A stretch of DNA of 64,000 nucleotides from Cichorium intybus (Eukaryota; Streptophyta; Magnoliopsida; Asterales; Asteraceae). Both the position numbers and the translations under genes were made by a program. Location: contig CM042013.1 of NCBI GenBank assembly GCA_023525715.1, positions 75,561,494-75,625,493 on the forward strand, written 5' to 3'. Positions 51,722 to 62,851 of the stretch are shown here, in pieces. Within the stretch, counting starts at the first letter, position 1, and each line of letters opens with the position of its first letter. The notes under the pieces are model-generated. The model saw only the letters and a program-made list of their open reading frames with translations. It searched no databases and was not told where the DNA came from.

Positions 51722-52850
51722 ATTATGCAGTATCCTTTCGGATTTCATCTTCTATTGAGAGCGCTTCTCTCGAAGTCAATTACTTGACTCTGAGTATCGT
51801 CTCACTCAACCAGATGTTCTGAAGGTACGTTTCTGTCCATGTTGGTTTCTTTTGATGATTACTCCCACTGGTCTTAAGACCAGTTGTAAAATCAATCAAA
51901 CTGTCACATGGACTGTATCTCGTCCTAAAGTTCTCTTACTTGGCAGCAACCGGGCTCACCAATGCTTCCAAGTAGTCGGATTGAAAATCCGTACCAACTA
52001 TAGTGTTTTACCACTAATCGGTATGTCACCCCGATCATAACTACTTATGACGGTGATCAGTACTACTGGTCAAGAGAAGGTTATGTCAGTATTAAAACAG
52101 AAATCTGATTTCTGCTCTAAGCCTAGCGATGACTAAAGGCTATTTCACTTGGCTAATCCTGAACTCATTCAGGACTGTCCCAAACTCCCACTGTTTCCTT
52201 AGAAACTGAGTTCTTTCTAAAAGAGCTCTTTCTCTTCCAGGTACAGCGGGATAGCCAGTGAAACGACATATCTGATTAGGTTCAGGCTGGTCAGGAGGTT
52301 CGGATGAACACTACAAGACCCTGGACCTTTAATGTATAAGTGGGACAATCCCAGCTTTACATTTCAGACAGTGTCTGCAAACCTACTTAGTCGAAGATGT
52401 GGTTGGAGTATGGTTTATATGGTCTGACTGGTTTTGTGTATGATTTACGGGAAACTAATTGGCAATGTATCTCATACATCGAGGATCGAACTCTTTCGAC
52501 CAACGCTCTATCATCTTCCCTAAGACACATTATAACTATTAATGTTCTTGGAAGAGAATAAACTGTGAAACATTTTCCCCAGTTTATGCTGTCACTCAGG
52601 TTCTGTGGATCTCGTACTTCCTTTGAAGTCCTTGAACTGTTCAAGGATTCAATCCAATCGCTTATTCTGATAAGCGAGGTCATATTCGTCATACCGACTG
52701 ACAAATATTGTGAAGTACAAACAATTGTGTTCTATTCGGAGATTCGAGCAATACACAGCAACTGATGTGTTCGTTGCTTCTAATCTCAATCTCTTTTACA
52801 TCTCTATGTAAACTTATGACTTTATTAATTCTGTTCGAGACTTGCAATCT

Positions 52851-53088
52851 TCAGTTGACTCTGAGTCAGCTGATTCCAAAATCCTATCCTTTGGATCTTT
52901 GGGTGATTCATTTCTTGCCACATGTGCTTTATAAGGAACTTAATCATCATTTGACTCTAAGCCAAATGATTCCAAAGTCCTGTCCAACTGGATCTTTGGT
53001 TGATTCATTTCTCAGCACATTAAGAACTCAACTCATCAAGTGACTCTAAGTCAAGTGATTCCAAGGTCCTGTCCAACTGGACCTTTGG
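52851..53088 (-). repeat. Three tandem units of about 93 bp, each with two hairpins
   Basis: Units begin at GACTCTGAGTC, GACTCTAAGCC and GACTCTAAGTC. In each, the first part folds on itself (TCAGTTGACT/AGTCAGCTGA at 52851-52873; ATCATTTG/CAAATGAT at 52946-52970; TGACT/AGTCA at 53041-53053). The second part forms CCAAARTCC/GGAYCTTTGG (52876-52902, 52972-52999, 53061-53088). Confidence 0.75.
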
Positions 53089-53474
53089 TTGAATTGATTC
53101 TTATGACATTTATCTTAAGAATCATAAAAGGACACAATTCCTAAAATCCAAACACTTTGGATGCAGTCAACATTCAAGTTATTACTAATTATGCATTCAA
53201 CACAATCATACAACATTTCAAGGATATTTCAAACGACATGTGTTAAAAGAAAATCGACAATTTTATTAAAACAAAATCCTTGAACAATGTATAATATGAT
53301 GGACAATGTCATACGCATCTAAAAGCTAATAACAATATTTCAATATCTAACTAAACTTCAAAACTGCATGAGCCGGAAATCCAATCCAAATGTGCTCCTA
53401 TGCGCCAATGTCCCGTACCCTACTGATTCCCTGCATACAGACCAAATGTGACTATCACATTATGCATCAAGGAA

Positions 53475-54314
53475 TCATGGAACATGAGTTTTAAGGTTTT
53501 TAGATATACCTGAGCTTTCAAAAGATTTTGACTTTGGAGCGTCTTTCAATCCTTCCGTGACTGTATCCGATTCTGTGGATTCCCAGCTTAAGACATATCC
53601 AGACGATCTGGATCGTTTCTTGCAGTGTCTTTCCACTGGACTTAATCTAGAAGTAGCTGAACCATTGGAGCTATGCCTGTCCAAGAGTGACTCGTATAAA
53701 GTCAACAGTGGACGCATTTCCATTAAGGTCCTTTTCTGGTCTTCCTTTCTGTACGTCTGAATGAACAGATCGTACTTACTAGTCAGTGAAGTGAGTAGAG
53801 TGTTAACACTCGACTCCTGACTCATGATATAACCAAGTTTGTACAATTCGCCTATGTATGCTTCAATCTGAAGAACATGCGAATCGATGCTACTTCCTTC
53901 TTTTAACTTACACTCTGCAAGTCCTTTGAAGATCCTAGCTCGTTCCTCTTCAACCGGTTTTCGGAACCTTTCCTCAACCGATTGCATTAACTCATATGGC
54001 CCTAAGGATTCAAAATCCTTGCGGAATTCGGGGTCAATGGTCAACAACATGAGGTCACGAATTTCTTCGGATACATCAACTAAGAAGTCATGCTTATCAT
54101 AAAGGCTCTTTATGATGACTTGTTTCGGTGGAACCGAGATCAGATACTCGGTGAGATGAAGCTTGCCCGCAATGCCGAGAGCCAGTCTCCAATTGCAAAG
54201 CCATTCCTTACAGTTAAGGCCAGTCAGCCTTTCCATATTAAGCAGGTGCTTTCTGATGCTCTCAGAAATGGGTGAAGGAGGAGAGGGAGGAGAATAGACA
54301 CTTGATTCAGACAT
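53475..54314 (-). CDS. Copia gag polyprotein (UBN2/Retrotran_gag type)
   Basis: 279 aa, starting MSESSVYSPPSPP. Gag forms the particle that packages element RNA. The conserved core is visible: LNCKEWLCNWRLALGIAGK (about 34-52), YELMQSVEERF, ARIFKGLAECKLKEG, VLQIEAYIGELYKLGY, VNTLLTSLTSKYDLFIQTYR. The tail is basic and Ser-rich (HCKKRSRSSG) but no CCHC knuckle and no protease motif follow, unlike autonomous copia elements. It starts about 990 bases after the primer site. The frame is intact, as expected for a young element. Confidence 0.88.
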   Translation of the reverse strand: MSESSVYSPPSPPSPISESIRKHLLNMERLTGLNCKEWLCNWRLALGIAGKLHLTEYLISVPPKQVIIKSLYDKHDFLVDVSEEIRDLMLLTIDPEFRKDFESLGPYELMQSVEERFRKPVEEERARIFKGLAECKLKEGSSIDSHVLQIEAYIGELYKLGYIMSQESSVNTLLTSLTSKYDLFIQTYRKEDQKRTLMEMRPLLTLYESLLDRHSSNGSATSRLSPVERHCKKRSRSSGYVLSWESTESDTVTEGLKDAPKSKSFESSGISKNLKTHVP

Positions 54315-54635
54315 CTACAATAAATAGAATTTATTAGTTTAGTTTTTTTCTTTCTTTTAAATAATTACCCAATATATTATTTATTAAGGCTAGGACCCAA
54401 AATACCCCAACTATGGTGTGAAGAGGGATGCCGTAATCACAACATAATGGTCATTAAGGTAGATAAAGCACTTATCAATTTCATCTTATGAAATTCCTAG
54501 ATCTGTTGAGACACATTGAACTGTTCAATGGCATGTTTAGTCTCGGATGTGCCCCACTGTTTGTGACTGGGATGCCGAGGATCACAAACCGGGTGTGAAT
54601 AACCATGCAAATATGCTCGGTACTCTCGAAGTCGA

Positions 54636-54691
54636 TTGTCATCTCTAATTAACGTGCCGGTTAACCACACACGCTCCGTTAATAATGACAA
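54636..54691 (-). other. Conserved-loop hairpin, copy C (in the gag leader)
   Basis: Outer stem TTGTCAT/ATGACAA (54636-54642, 54685-54691), 5-base bulge CTCTA, inner stem ATTAACG/CGTTAAT (54648-54654, 54677-54683), 22-base loop TGCCGGT-TAA-CCACACACGCTC. The layout equals copy B although neither stem shares its sequence. A partial loop without a stem lies at 54735-54752. Confidence 0.75.
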
Positions 54692-55305
54692 AATCGAGAA
54701 ACCCATTGCAACTCTTTGCGGACCCCAGTTGGCGTGCCGGTAAACCACACACTTATACCCTCTTTATAGGACAGTTTTGTGAATGAGGCCTACTAGCGGT
54801 TAGACTAACCAATTTTCTTATATATAAATAATTAACTTTTAATCATAAATATATAAGATATATTTTAATCTTATTAAAATATTTTAGAATTAATTTAATT
54901 AGAATTTTCTCAAATTTTAATAAATTTTTTGAAAATTTAAATTAATTCTTTAAGCTGATTTAATTGATCTTTTAATTAACAATTAATTAAACTAATTAAA
55001 TCAAATATAGGCATCATAAAATTAATCAAATTAATTACCTATATTTATCCCTAGATTTCGAGATTTACCATATATAGATAAAGGATTCTAGTTATTTAAT
55101 TAATCAGCAATTACCATAAATAACAATCTTAATCAAGGCAAGTAAATCAAGCAAATAAAGGGGGGAATAAGGGGTGGCGGCTAGGGTTAGGAAACCCTAG
55201 CCTAGATTTCGACCAAAGCATCATCCAAGAGGTATTTTTCGCACAAAACCTCAAGGCAAAAAATCATCTAAGCAATTTATATCAATTCATAAGAAAACAG
55301 CCTAT

Positions 55306-55317
55306 GCTCTGATACCA
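55306..55317 (-). other. Primer binding site for initiator tRNA-Met
   Basis: On the minus strand TGGTATCAGAGC follows the 5' LTR by one base, the standard plant copia primer site. Confidence 0.93.
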
Positions 55318-55318
55318 C

Positions 55319-56085
55319 TGAAGGGTTTTTCTAGCAAACAATGAACACAAAAACTCTTATGGTTCACATGCAACCCTAGAAAGATCTATGTTCTCTTCTA
55401 TGAAGATAATAAACTAAAATCTAAAGGCCAACAATTAATTCTAAAGTTTAAATCAGAAGAACCAACCTTTGAATCTTGTTCTTGAAGCTAGCAGCAAAAG
55501 TATCCTGCCTCAGATGCAAGTCATACCCACAGCAATGGAGAAGACAGTCCAGCAGAGTAATCTTGGTTGAAGTTGGCATGAATAATGGGGAGCCAGAGGG
55601 TTCCTTTTATAGCCTCCTAGGGTTACACCTGAAACCCTAAGGAGCCTCCAAGTGGGCAAGCCTGTTGACCACTTGGACCAGATCCCTAAACCCTAATTAG
55701 GGTTTTCGCCAACCCTAGAGAAGCCTCCAAGGGTGGCGCCACTTTTGGCCCCTGGACTTCTCTTTGCCAGTTATTCAACTATTGAATAAATACAAACTAG
55801 TCCTCACACTTTTAATTAATTAATTTAATCACTAAATTAAATCCAATTAATTCTAGATTAAATCTCAATTAATTATTATAGTTTCTAATTAATATATTAA
55901 CACTTAAATATATTAATAAACCATTTAATTAATTCTATTGATTTATTACACAATTAATAAATCAACCTTTTACTCTACTGAACTCTATCCTGACCTCCAG
56001 CTATGAGGGCAACCCAAATGGACTTTGCTTCAATTAACAAGATAAATATAGTTGTAAAGTCATGGCTTAGACACCTAATCCAACA
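55319..56085 (-). repeat. 5' LTR of the copia element
   Basis: Minus-strand ends TGTTGGATTAGG and AACCCTTCA. Contains several plant telo-box-like AAACCCTAA and AACCCTAG motifs. Confidence 0.93.
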
Positions 56086-56090
56086 GTTAG

Positions 56091-56945
56091 ATGTAGAAGA
56101 TGAAAACATTGATTCACGTTATGATGTTCGAATTTGACGGAGAATTGCACTGAAGTTTAATGGTGTTGTTATGGATTGGTTTTCTGATACGTGAAAGAAA
56201 ACTCATGTAACTTTTTGTGTGTGTGTGTGTGTTAGAACGTCTAAAGGAAAATCATGATTTTACCCCATATATATACAATTATTTCCATCAAATAAATGTC
56301 ATTTAAGATGGGTACTTTTTATGTCACATTGGCATAGTTGCTATCAGGGCCGTCTCAAGCCGATTTGGGGCCCGAGGCGAAATATAAAATTGGGCGCCAA
56401 GCGATAAACCTTTTTTATAATAAAAGAGGGCGGTACCTCCGGAATGTTTTGTTTTGTTTGTATAATTAATTTCTTAAATAACAAAAATATGATAATCAAG
56501 TTTACAATCTCAAATTATTTTTATCACATCTTATAAACCAATCTTAAGCACTTATACTAGGGATTGCATCAACGTTTCTCGTTGGAAAATAAAATAAGAT
56601 CATGGTTAAGTCGTCTAAAGTCTAAACAAACATATAGATAACTCAAGATATTATGTTTTCAAACTATTGTATGTTAGAAGTTATAAATTACAAAAGTGTT
56701 GGTAAAATTTTTACCAATTGTTTATACTTTATAGTATGAATAGTTCTGTGACTTAACGATACTTTTACCCAGTGTATAAAGTATTCTGCATTTAGCAACT
56801 TTCATACTGTAAGGAAACCAGGTCTATGTTTTTATAGCATTATACTTTCAATTGTTTATATTTGAAAAAACAGAAAATGGAAGCCGGATGCTATATTTAA
56901 CAAATATGAAAGTAAATTGTTATTGGCATACAGATTAAAATAACC
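56091..56945. other. No gene; possible hAT end at 56345
   Basis: CAGGGCCGTCTCAAGCC at 56345-56361 resembles a hAT terminus (CAGGG), and GGGGCCCGAGGCG follows, but no inverted partner was found. The remainder is AT-rich with no exon recognised. Confidence 0.3.
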
Positions 56946-56946
56946 T

Positions 56947-57393
56947 GCTCTGATACCACTTGTAAGACTAAAATAAGAACAAGGCTAACAACGAGAACAC
57001 AAGTATTTAAGTATTCAATTAGTCGAATGATTTGTATTCAATGTAGAAAGGATAGTGCTCCAAGTATTTTAATGACGAGCAACTATTAAGAGCATTACAA
57101 TGAATATGCGCCTGTTCTAAGAGTACGTGCTAAATATCTAGGGCTGATGGTGTTTATATACTAAGATCTAATTAGATAAACACTTAATCCAATTAGTTAT
57201 AGAAAAGCATAAAAACCCTAGATATTATCTATAATAAAAGATAAGTTCAAAACATAACTGTCTACAGATAAGCACTTAAACTTCGTATCATCAACCGCTT
57301 CGTATCAACCTCCCACTTCGCATACATCAAAGCTTCGGACAGGAACATATGTACTTCGGATATCAAAATATCATCACAATCAGAATCCTAACA
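56947..57393 (-). mobile_element. Copia 5' LTR with primer site, remnant
   Basis: On the minus strand the LTR runs from TGTTAGGATTCTGATTG (57393) to CTTACA (56961). Two bases later comes TGGTATCAGAGC (56958-56947), an iMet primer site. The length is 433 bp. Little or nothing of the interior remains and no second LTR is seen. Confidence 0.75.
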
Positions 57394-57419
57394 ATTCTTG
57401 CGGTTCCTACCGGATCCTA

Positions 57420-58845
<1,426 letters not shown>

Positions 58846-60319
58846 GACAAACAATAAAGTACGTTTTTAGTTTACTTTATTGATTCATGAACATGATATA
58901 ATCAATGGTAATCTCAAAAATGACCAAAAAAGAGTTGTGTTTCCGATTTGTGAAATGCAGAACGAAAGATCCCCACTACATAAACAATTTTTTTGTTATC
59001 ATATTACACTTTTCGAAAATGATTAATAAAACACACCAAAAAATCTCTAGAGTGCACACTTTCGCAAAGTTATATGCGGGTAACGATTGGACGACTAAAT
59101 GGCATCAATAAAGTATTGCAAAATCTCCTTGAAATTATCTTTGATTTATGCGTATCGCTACGTTTCTTGAACTATGAACATGTCACAGAACCCAAACCTC
59201 TTTTCACAAATTTTCACTTTTCACATTTTTTAAGTTATGTTTGATTGTTTAACATGTTGGGTCAATATGATTGTATAATATGTATGTAACTTGTAACTCA
59301 TGATAAGTCATTGTGAGCCTTATGGTGATCTAATACCCTTTATATGAGTCTTATAGTTATTGATGATATTGTGGCTATTTGATGTAGAGATGTAATCGAG
59401 GACGTGGGTCTTAGATGTATAATCCATGCAACTTGTGAGGTATGGTGAGACATTACAACACAATTTCATTTTGATGAATTGTCCTAATTAAATTGATGGA
59501 ATGTTGTCATTTGAGTTATAAGTGGCCCAAAAAGAGGGCCTATAATGTAATACTAAGGTACTCATAGTTAATTATGGATTTGATTAACTAGTTGCTTAGT
59601 TCTTTAAGATCAAAGGATACTTAAAGGATGCTTTAAACTTATGTAGGCTTTCTTTTGGCCATAGGGGTTTTGATTTTTACCTCAAGGTTTGTAGTAGAGA
59701 TCATTTGATGTAGAAACTATAATCTACATAAAGCAATGAAAAGTTGAAAACAACTACTAGACCCCAATCAACAAAGTACGCCAAAATACCGTCTTGCTTT
59801 TCTTTTTGTTGGATGACAAGGAGGAAGGGGCAACACCAATTAGATCAAGGGATGGAGAGGCGGTTTAGGGTTTTACAGTTGACCTCTTACCACAAGTCAT
59901 AAATGCCTTTCTTATACGCTAACATTATTGGGCGATACAATGCACATTCTGTAGATTTGATTCGGTTCAGATGATTTCATACTGTAAGTAGATCCATTTA
60001 TGAATCGATCCGGTTTGAATATGATTTTGACCGTTTTTCCCACAAATAATTTCACATCGGTTTGATTCGATTCCGATCCGATCTGATTAACTGCTTATTT
60101 TTCCATAATCAGATTCGGCCTATTACAATTTAAAAAAAACTTATAAACACTAAAGTATGACATAAAATGCAACATAACTTAGGAAATTTAAAACATATAT
60201 CAAACGTTGAATGGAAGAGTTTTGGATGCTAATATTAAAGTAGTAATAATAACAAAACGCCGTTAATATAATTTGCCAAATAGTCTTCATTTGGTGGTCT
60301 TCTACTTCGGGCGGAGGCC
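58846..60319. other. No supported gene
   Basis: AT-rich sequence with a 68-codon ORF at 58905-59111 of no recognised family. No repeats with clear ends found. Confidence 0.4.
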
Positions 60320-60566
60320 ATGGGAGGCTGTACCAGTGCCTCTCTTCTTTGGTATTTAGCTAGGTTCATTGTCTAGCATGAGATTTTTTGTAGATATTTC
60401 TCCAAGTCTTTGCAGTTAGCAACTCTTTTAAATCTAACAGAAGCAAAGTTTTTGGTTTTATAATCCTTTTTCTTGGCAGCATAGACGTCCACCACTTGCC
60501 CGTATTCCACATCTTATCTCCTCCTTACCGATATCGTTGGGGATGTCAGATATAAAGAACGTGATA
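60320..60566 (-). pseudogene. Decayed RRM domain, LINE ORF1-like
   Basis: On the minus strand FFISDIPNDIG (RNP2-like) is followed in another frame by YGQVVDVYAAKKKDYKTKNF and ASVRFKRVANCKDLEKYL (RNP1-like KNFASVRF), a stop, then NLAKYQRR. This order is typical of plant LINE-type ORFs with an N-terminal RRM, though host RRM proteins share it. Frame changes and a stop show it is dead. Confidence 0.55.
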
Positions 60567-60830
60567 ACCTTAGTTTTACTACACTTATCGTCTACGCCTC
60601 GCCAGACTTGCATCCATTTACCGTGATGCTTACATGTTGATACTCTCCAATATTCAAGAAGATCATAATGTTAGTAAGGAAAAAATGCATCGCATATAAA
60701 AAAGCGAATGACCTCTTTGCCAAGTAGTGAATGGGTCGACCTCCTCTTTGAGGTTGAAGGTTTAAGTATCGCAATAGACGTATGTGGAACTAGAAGTAAG
60801 ATAAATTTGTCGCTAAAAAATTATTAAAAA

Positions 60831-61240
60831 TATGCATGATACATATAATAAAAAAAACAAAATGCTCATTATATATTCGAAGTGGTCATCATATTTACCG
60901 AAAAGACGTTATCCAATATTAAAAAACTGCTACTAAAGAAAAAAAACGCAAGATTCTCATTATTTATGCAAAATATGTATGAGACATATACTAAAAACAA
61001 AATGCTCAAATACATTGATTGTGTCTCCCCAATATTGTATGCTCATGTATGAGACATATACTAAAAATAAAATGCTCATTATACATTGATAGTGTCTCCC
61101 CAATATTGTATGCTCATAATCCTAGTGAATGACAAAAAGCAAATATTCAAATTATGTAGGAGACACGTACTAAAATACAGAATGCTCATTATATATTCAA
61201 AGTAGTAATCATTATTTATTAAAAGACGTTACCAATTATT
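60831..61240. repeat. Diverged tandem repeats of about 75 bp
   Basis: ATGTATGAGACATATACTAAAAA with AAAATGCTCA and GTGTCTCCCCAATATTGTATG occurs twice head to tail (60967-61115). Looser copies lie at about 60831 and 61156 (GAGACACGTACTAAAATAC, ATGCTCATTATATATTC). Confidence 0.75.
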
Positions 61241-61458
61241 CAATATTATCATCATCTATTAAAAATAATCAAACCAATAATCATCGAGGACAAACGTAAT
61301 ACAAATTTGTCAATGGAAGTTGTCAAGAAATTGCCATCGATAGAGTTTGAAAAAGCTGATGGATGATGATATACTATTTCAATAATTTCTTGTTTGGTAT
61401 ATATAAGGGTCCCGTGATGCTTGACTGTCATCCAATAAATGAAGAACAGTTTATTACT

Positions 61459-61640
61459 AACAAACATTAACAATTTCTTCGTGTAATTAATTTTGTTCGT
61501 TAGATTGGGCATACAGAAAAATATGTCCATGTGAACGGTGGAAAAATATTTAAAAACAATGCCTAAAGGAACTTGGGACGGAAGGGTGCATGTGAACACG
61601 AAAGTTGTATATTACAAGTAACGACATAAATTAATAGAGT
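61459..61640. repeat. Paralogue of the kinase upstream region, without the SINE
   Basis: AACAAACATTAACAATT...AATTTTGTTCGTTAGATTGGGCATACAGAA corresponds to 42311-42336 joined to 42497-42540, and the similarity goes on past GGAACTTGGGACGGAAGGGTG to TAACGACAT (42600-42640). It acts as the unfilled site for the SINE at 42337-42511. Confidence 0.75.
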
Positions 61641-61861
61641 AAATTACAGATTTGGTCCCTGTGGTTTACACAATTTTACATTGACAGTCATCATTTTCAA
61701 ATTTCACGCTGAAGGTCCCTATGGTGGTAAAATTGTTACAAATTTGGTCCCTGGTCCAAGTTAAATGACCAACTTACCCTTTCTTATTTCTTTTTCATTT
61801 TTTAAAATATATTATTGAATATTAATTAAAAAAAAAGAAAATCATTAGAATCTGCATTTTT
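61641..61861. other. Repetitive-looking stretch with GGTCCCTGTGG motifs
   Basis: TTTGGTCCCTGTGGTTTACAC, GGTCCCTATGGTGGTAAAA and TTTGGTCCCTGGTCC within 110 bp are characteristic of a dispersed plant repeat. Its ends were not found. Confidence 0.4.
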
Positions 61862-62053
61862 TTGCATTCCGGTTACAGAAACAAGATCCGGATTACAAAA
61901 GTTCCTCTACTTCTAAACCTCATGCAATCCCAAATCCATCCATTAATCGACCACGCCATATCAGCAATTCTAATATTATCATCATGCTCATCAAACAAGC
62001 CATTAATGGCCGCATCATGTGCAATCAAAATCCTAAATCAAATCCTCCTTTGA
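61862..62053 (+). pseudogene. Possible ARM-repeat (U-box type) gene fragment
   Basis: The translation LLLNLMQSQIHPLIDHAISA followed by ILILSSCSSNKPLMAASCAI resembles one armadillo repeat of plant PUB/ARM proteins, where a pattern of L, EHAVTALLNLS, N and AGAI is usual. Only about 1.3 repeats are visible and the next ORF (62054-62340) does not continue the match. Confidence 0.35.
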
Positions 62054-62361
62054 AACAACACTACTCAAGTAAAACTCGACATCATCGTCACTCCCCACAA
62101 CCTATCGCCATGGATCCTACCGTTCTGTTATCATCTACATCCATTTCTCTAATACATCTCATCCACATCATCGTCTCTCTCTCTCTCTCTCGTGAGTTAT
62201 GCCAAAAAGGAATTTACGGGTTTACACGATCCGAAAAAAATAGTCAACACTCATGGTGGGTCGGGGCACGAAGGATTAAGGAATTGTGGTCCAAACGATT
62301 GTCCATTTACTTCCGGTTGAGAAGCTTGCAGTGCCGTTAAGTTTTCTTTTCGGGCTGCTGC
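62054..62361. other. No supported gene; short (TC)n
   Basis: Contains a (TC)n run at about 62172-62191. The overlapping 118-codon ORF has no recognised family. Confidence 0.35.
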
Positions 62362-62679
62362 TGTTAGGAATTAGGATCGAGACACTTAGCATACGGACAC
62401 GGAACTCACACACTCAGCTCACAAATTAAGAACACAAGAATTTAACGTGGTTCGGTCTAATCTGACCTACGTCCACGGCGGGTAACTAGGAGTTTATTGC
62501 TCTGTGTTTTTTGTGTTGTGTGGTACATTTGGTTTGGTGCTATGCTGCCCTTTATATAGGCTTAGAAGGCAATGTGAAATCAAAATAAAAATTAGGCTAC
62601 CTAACAATTTGTCAAGGCTTTACCAACCAAAGTTTGAACAAAATACCAACTAATCTTTGAACAAAATCTTCACCTAACA
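62362..62679 (-). repeat. 3' LTR of a minus-strand copia element
   Basis: 318 bp with ends TGTTAGG and CCTAACA. On the minus strand CAAGTGGGAGAT, a polypurine tract, adjoins it at 62680-62691. The interior lies to the right and the other LTR is outside the window. Confidence 0.8.
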
Positions 62680-62851
62680 ATCTCCCACTTGAAGATTTTG
62701 AACAACGTAATCTTTCTCTATCGTCCAATTGTTGCAACAATTTTTCAATCTCTCACTTGAAGCCACGGAACAATCTTCACCTGTGCTTCAACTGTGCATT
62801 CCAAAAAACACTTTTAATCTTAGCTCTTTCCTAGTTACCCTGGCCTTCTCT
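62680..62851 (-). mobile_element. PPT and 3' untranslated part of the copia element
   Basis: Short spacer between the stop at 62852 and the LTR; includes the polypurine tract. No remnant of integrase, reverse transcriptase or RNase H. Confidence 0.65.

Larger units (their letters stand above)
48918..56090 (-). mobile_element. Non-autonomous Ty1-copia element, complete ends, gag only
   Basis: Two LTRs of 767 bp (48923-49689 and 55319-56085) are flanked by the 5-bp duplication GTTAG (48918-48922, 56086-56090). A tRNA-iMet primer site lies next to the right LTR and a purine tract next to the left one, so the element reads on the minus strand. I counted 9 LTR differences (about 1.2%), indicating a fairly recent insertion. 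The 5.6-kb interior codes only for gag (53475-54314); about 3.8 kb between gag and the 3' LTR has no pol and instead holds repeated, hairpin-forming blocks. It must depend on a partner element for protease, integrase and reverse transcriptase. Confidence 0.93.

Noticed and set aside
56345..56420. hAT transposon
   Set aside because: Only one CAGGG-type end was found; no inverted partner and no 8-bp duplication.
60967..61117. CRISPR-like direct repeats
   Set aside because: Only two close units in plant DNA, with no regular spacers; simple tandem duplication.
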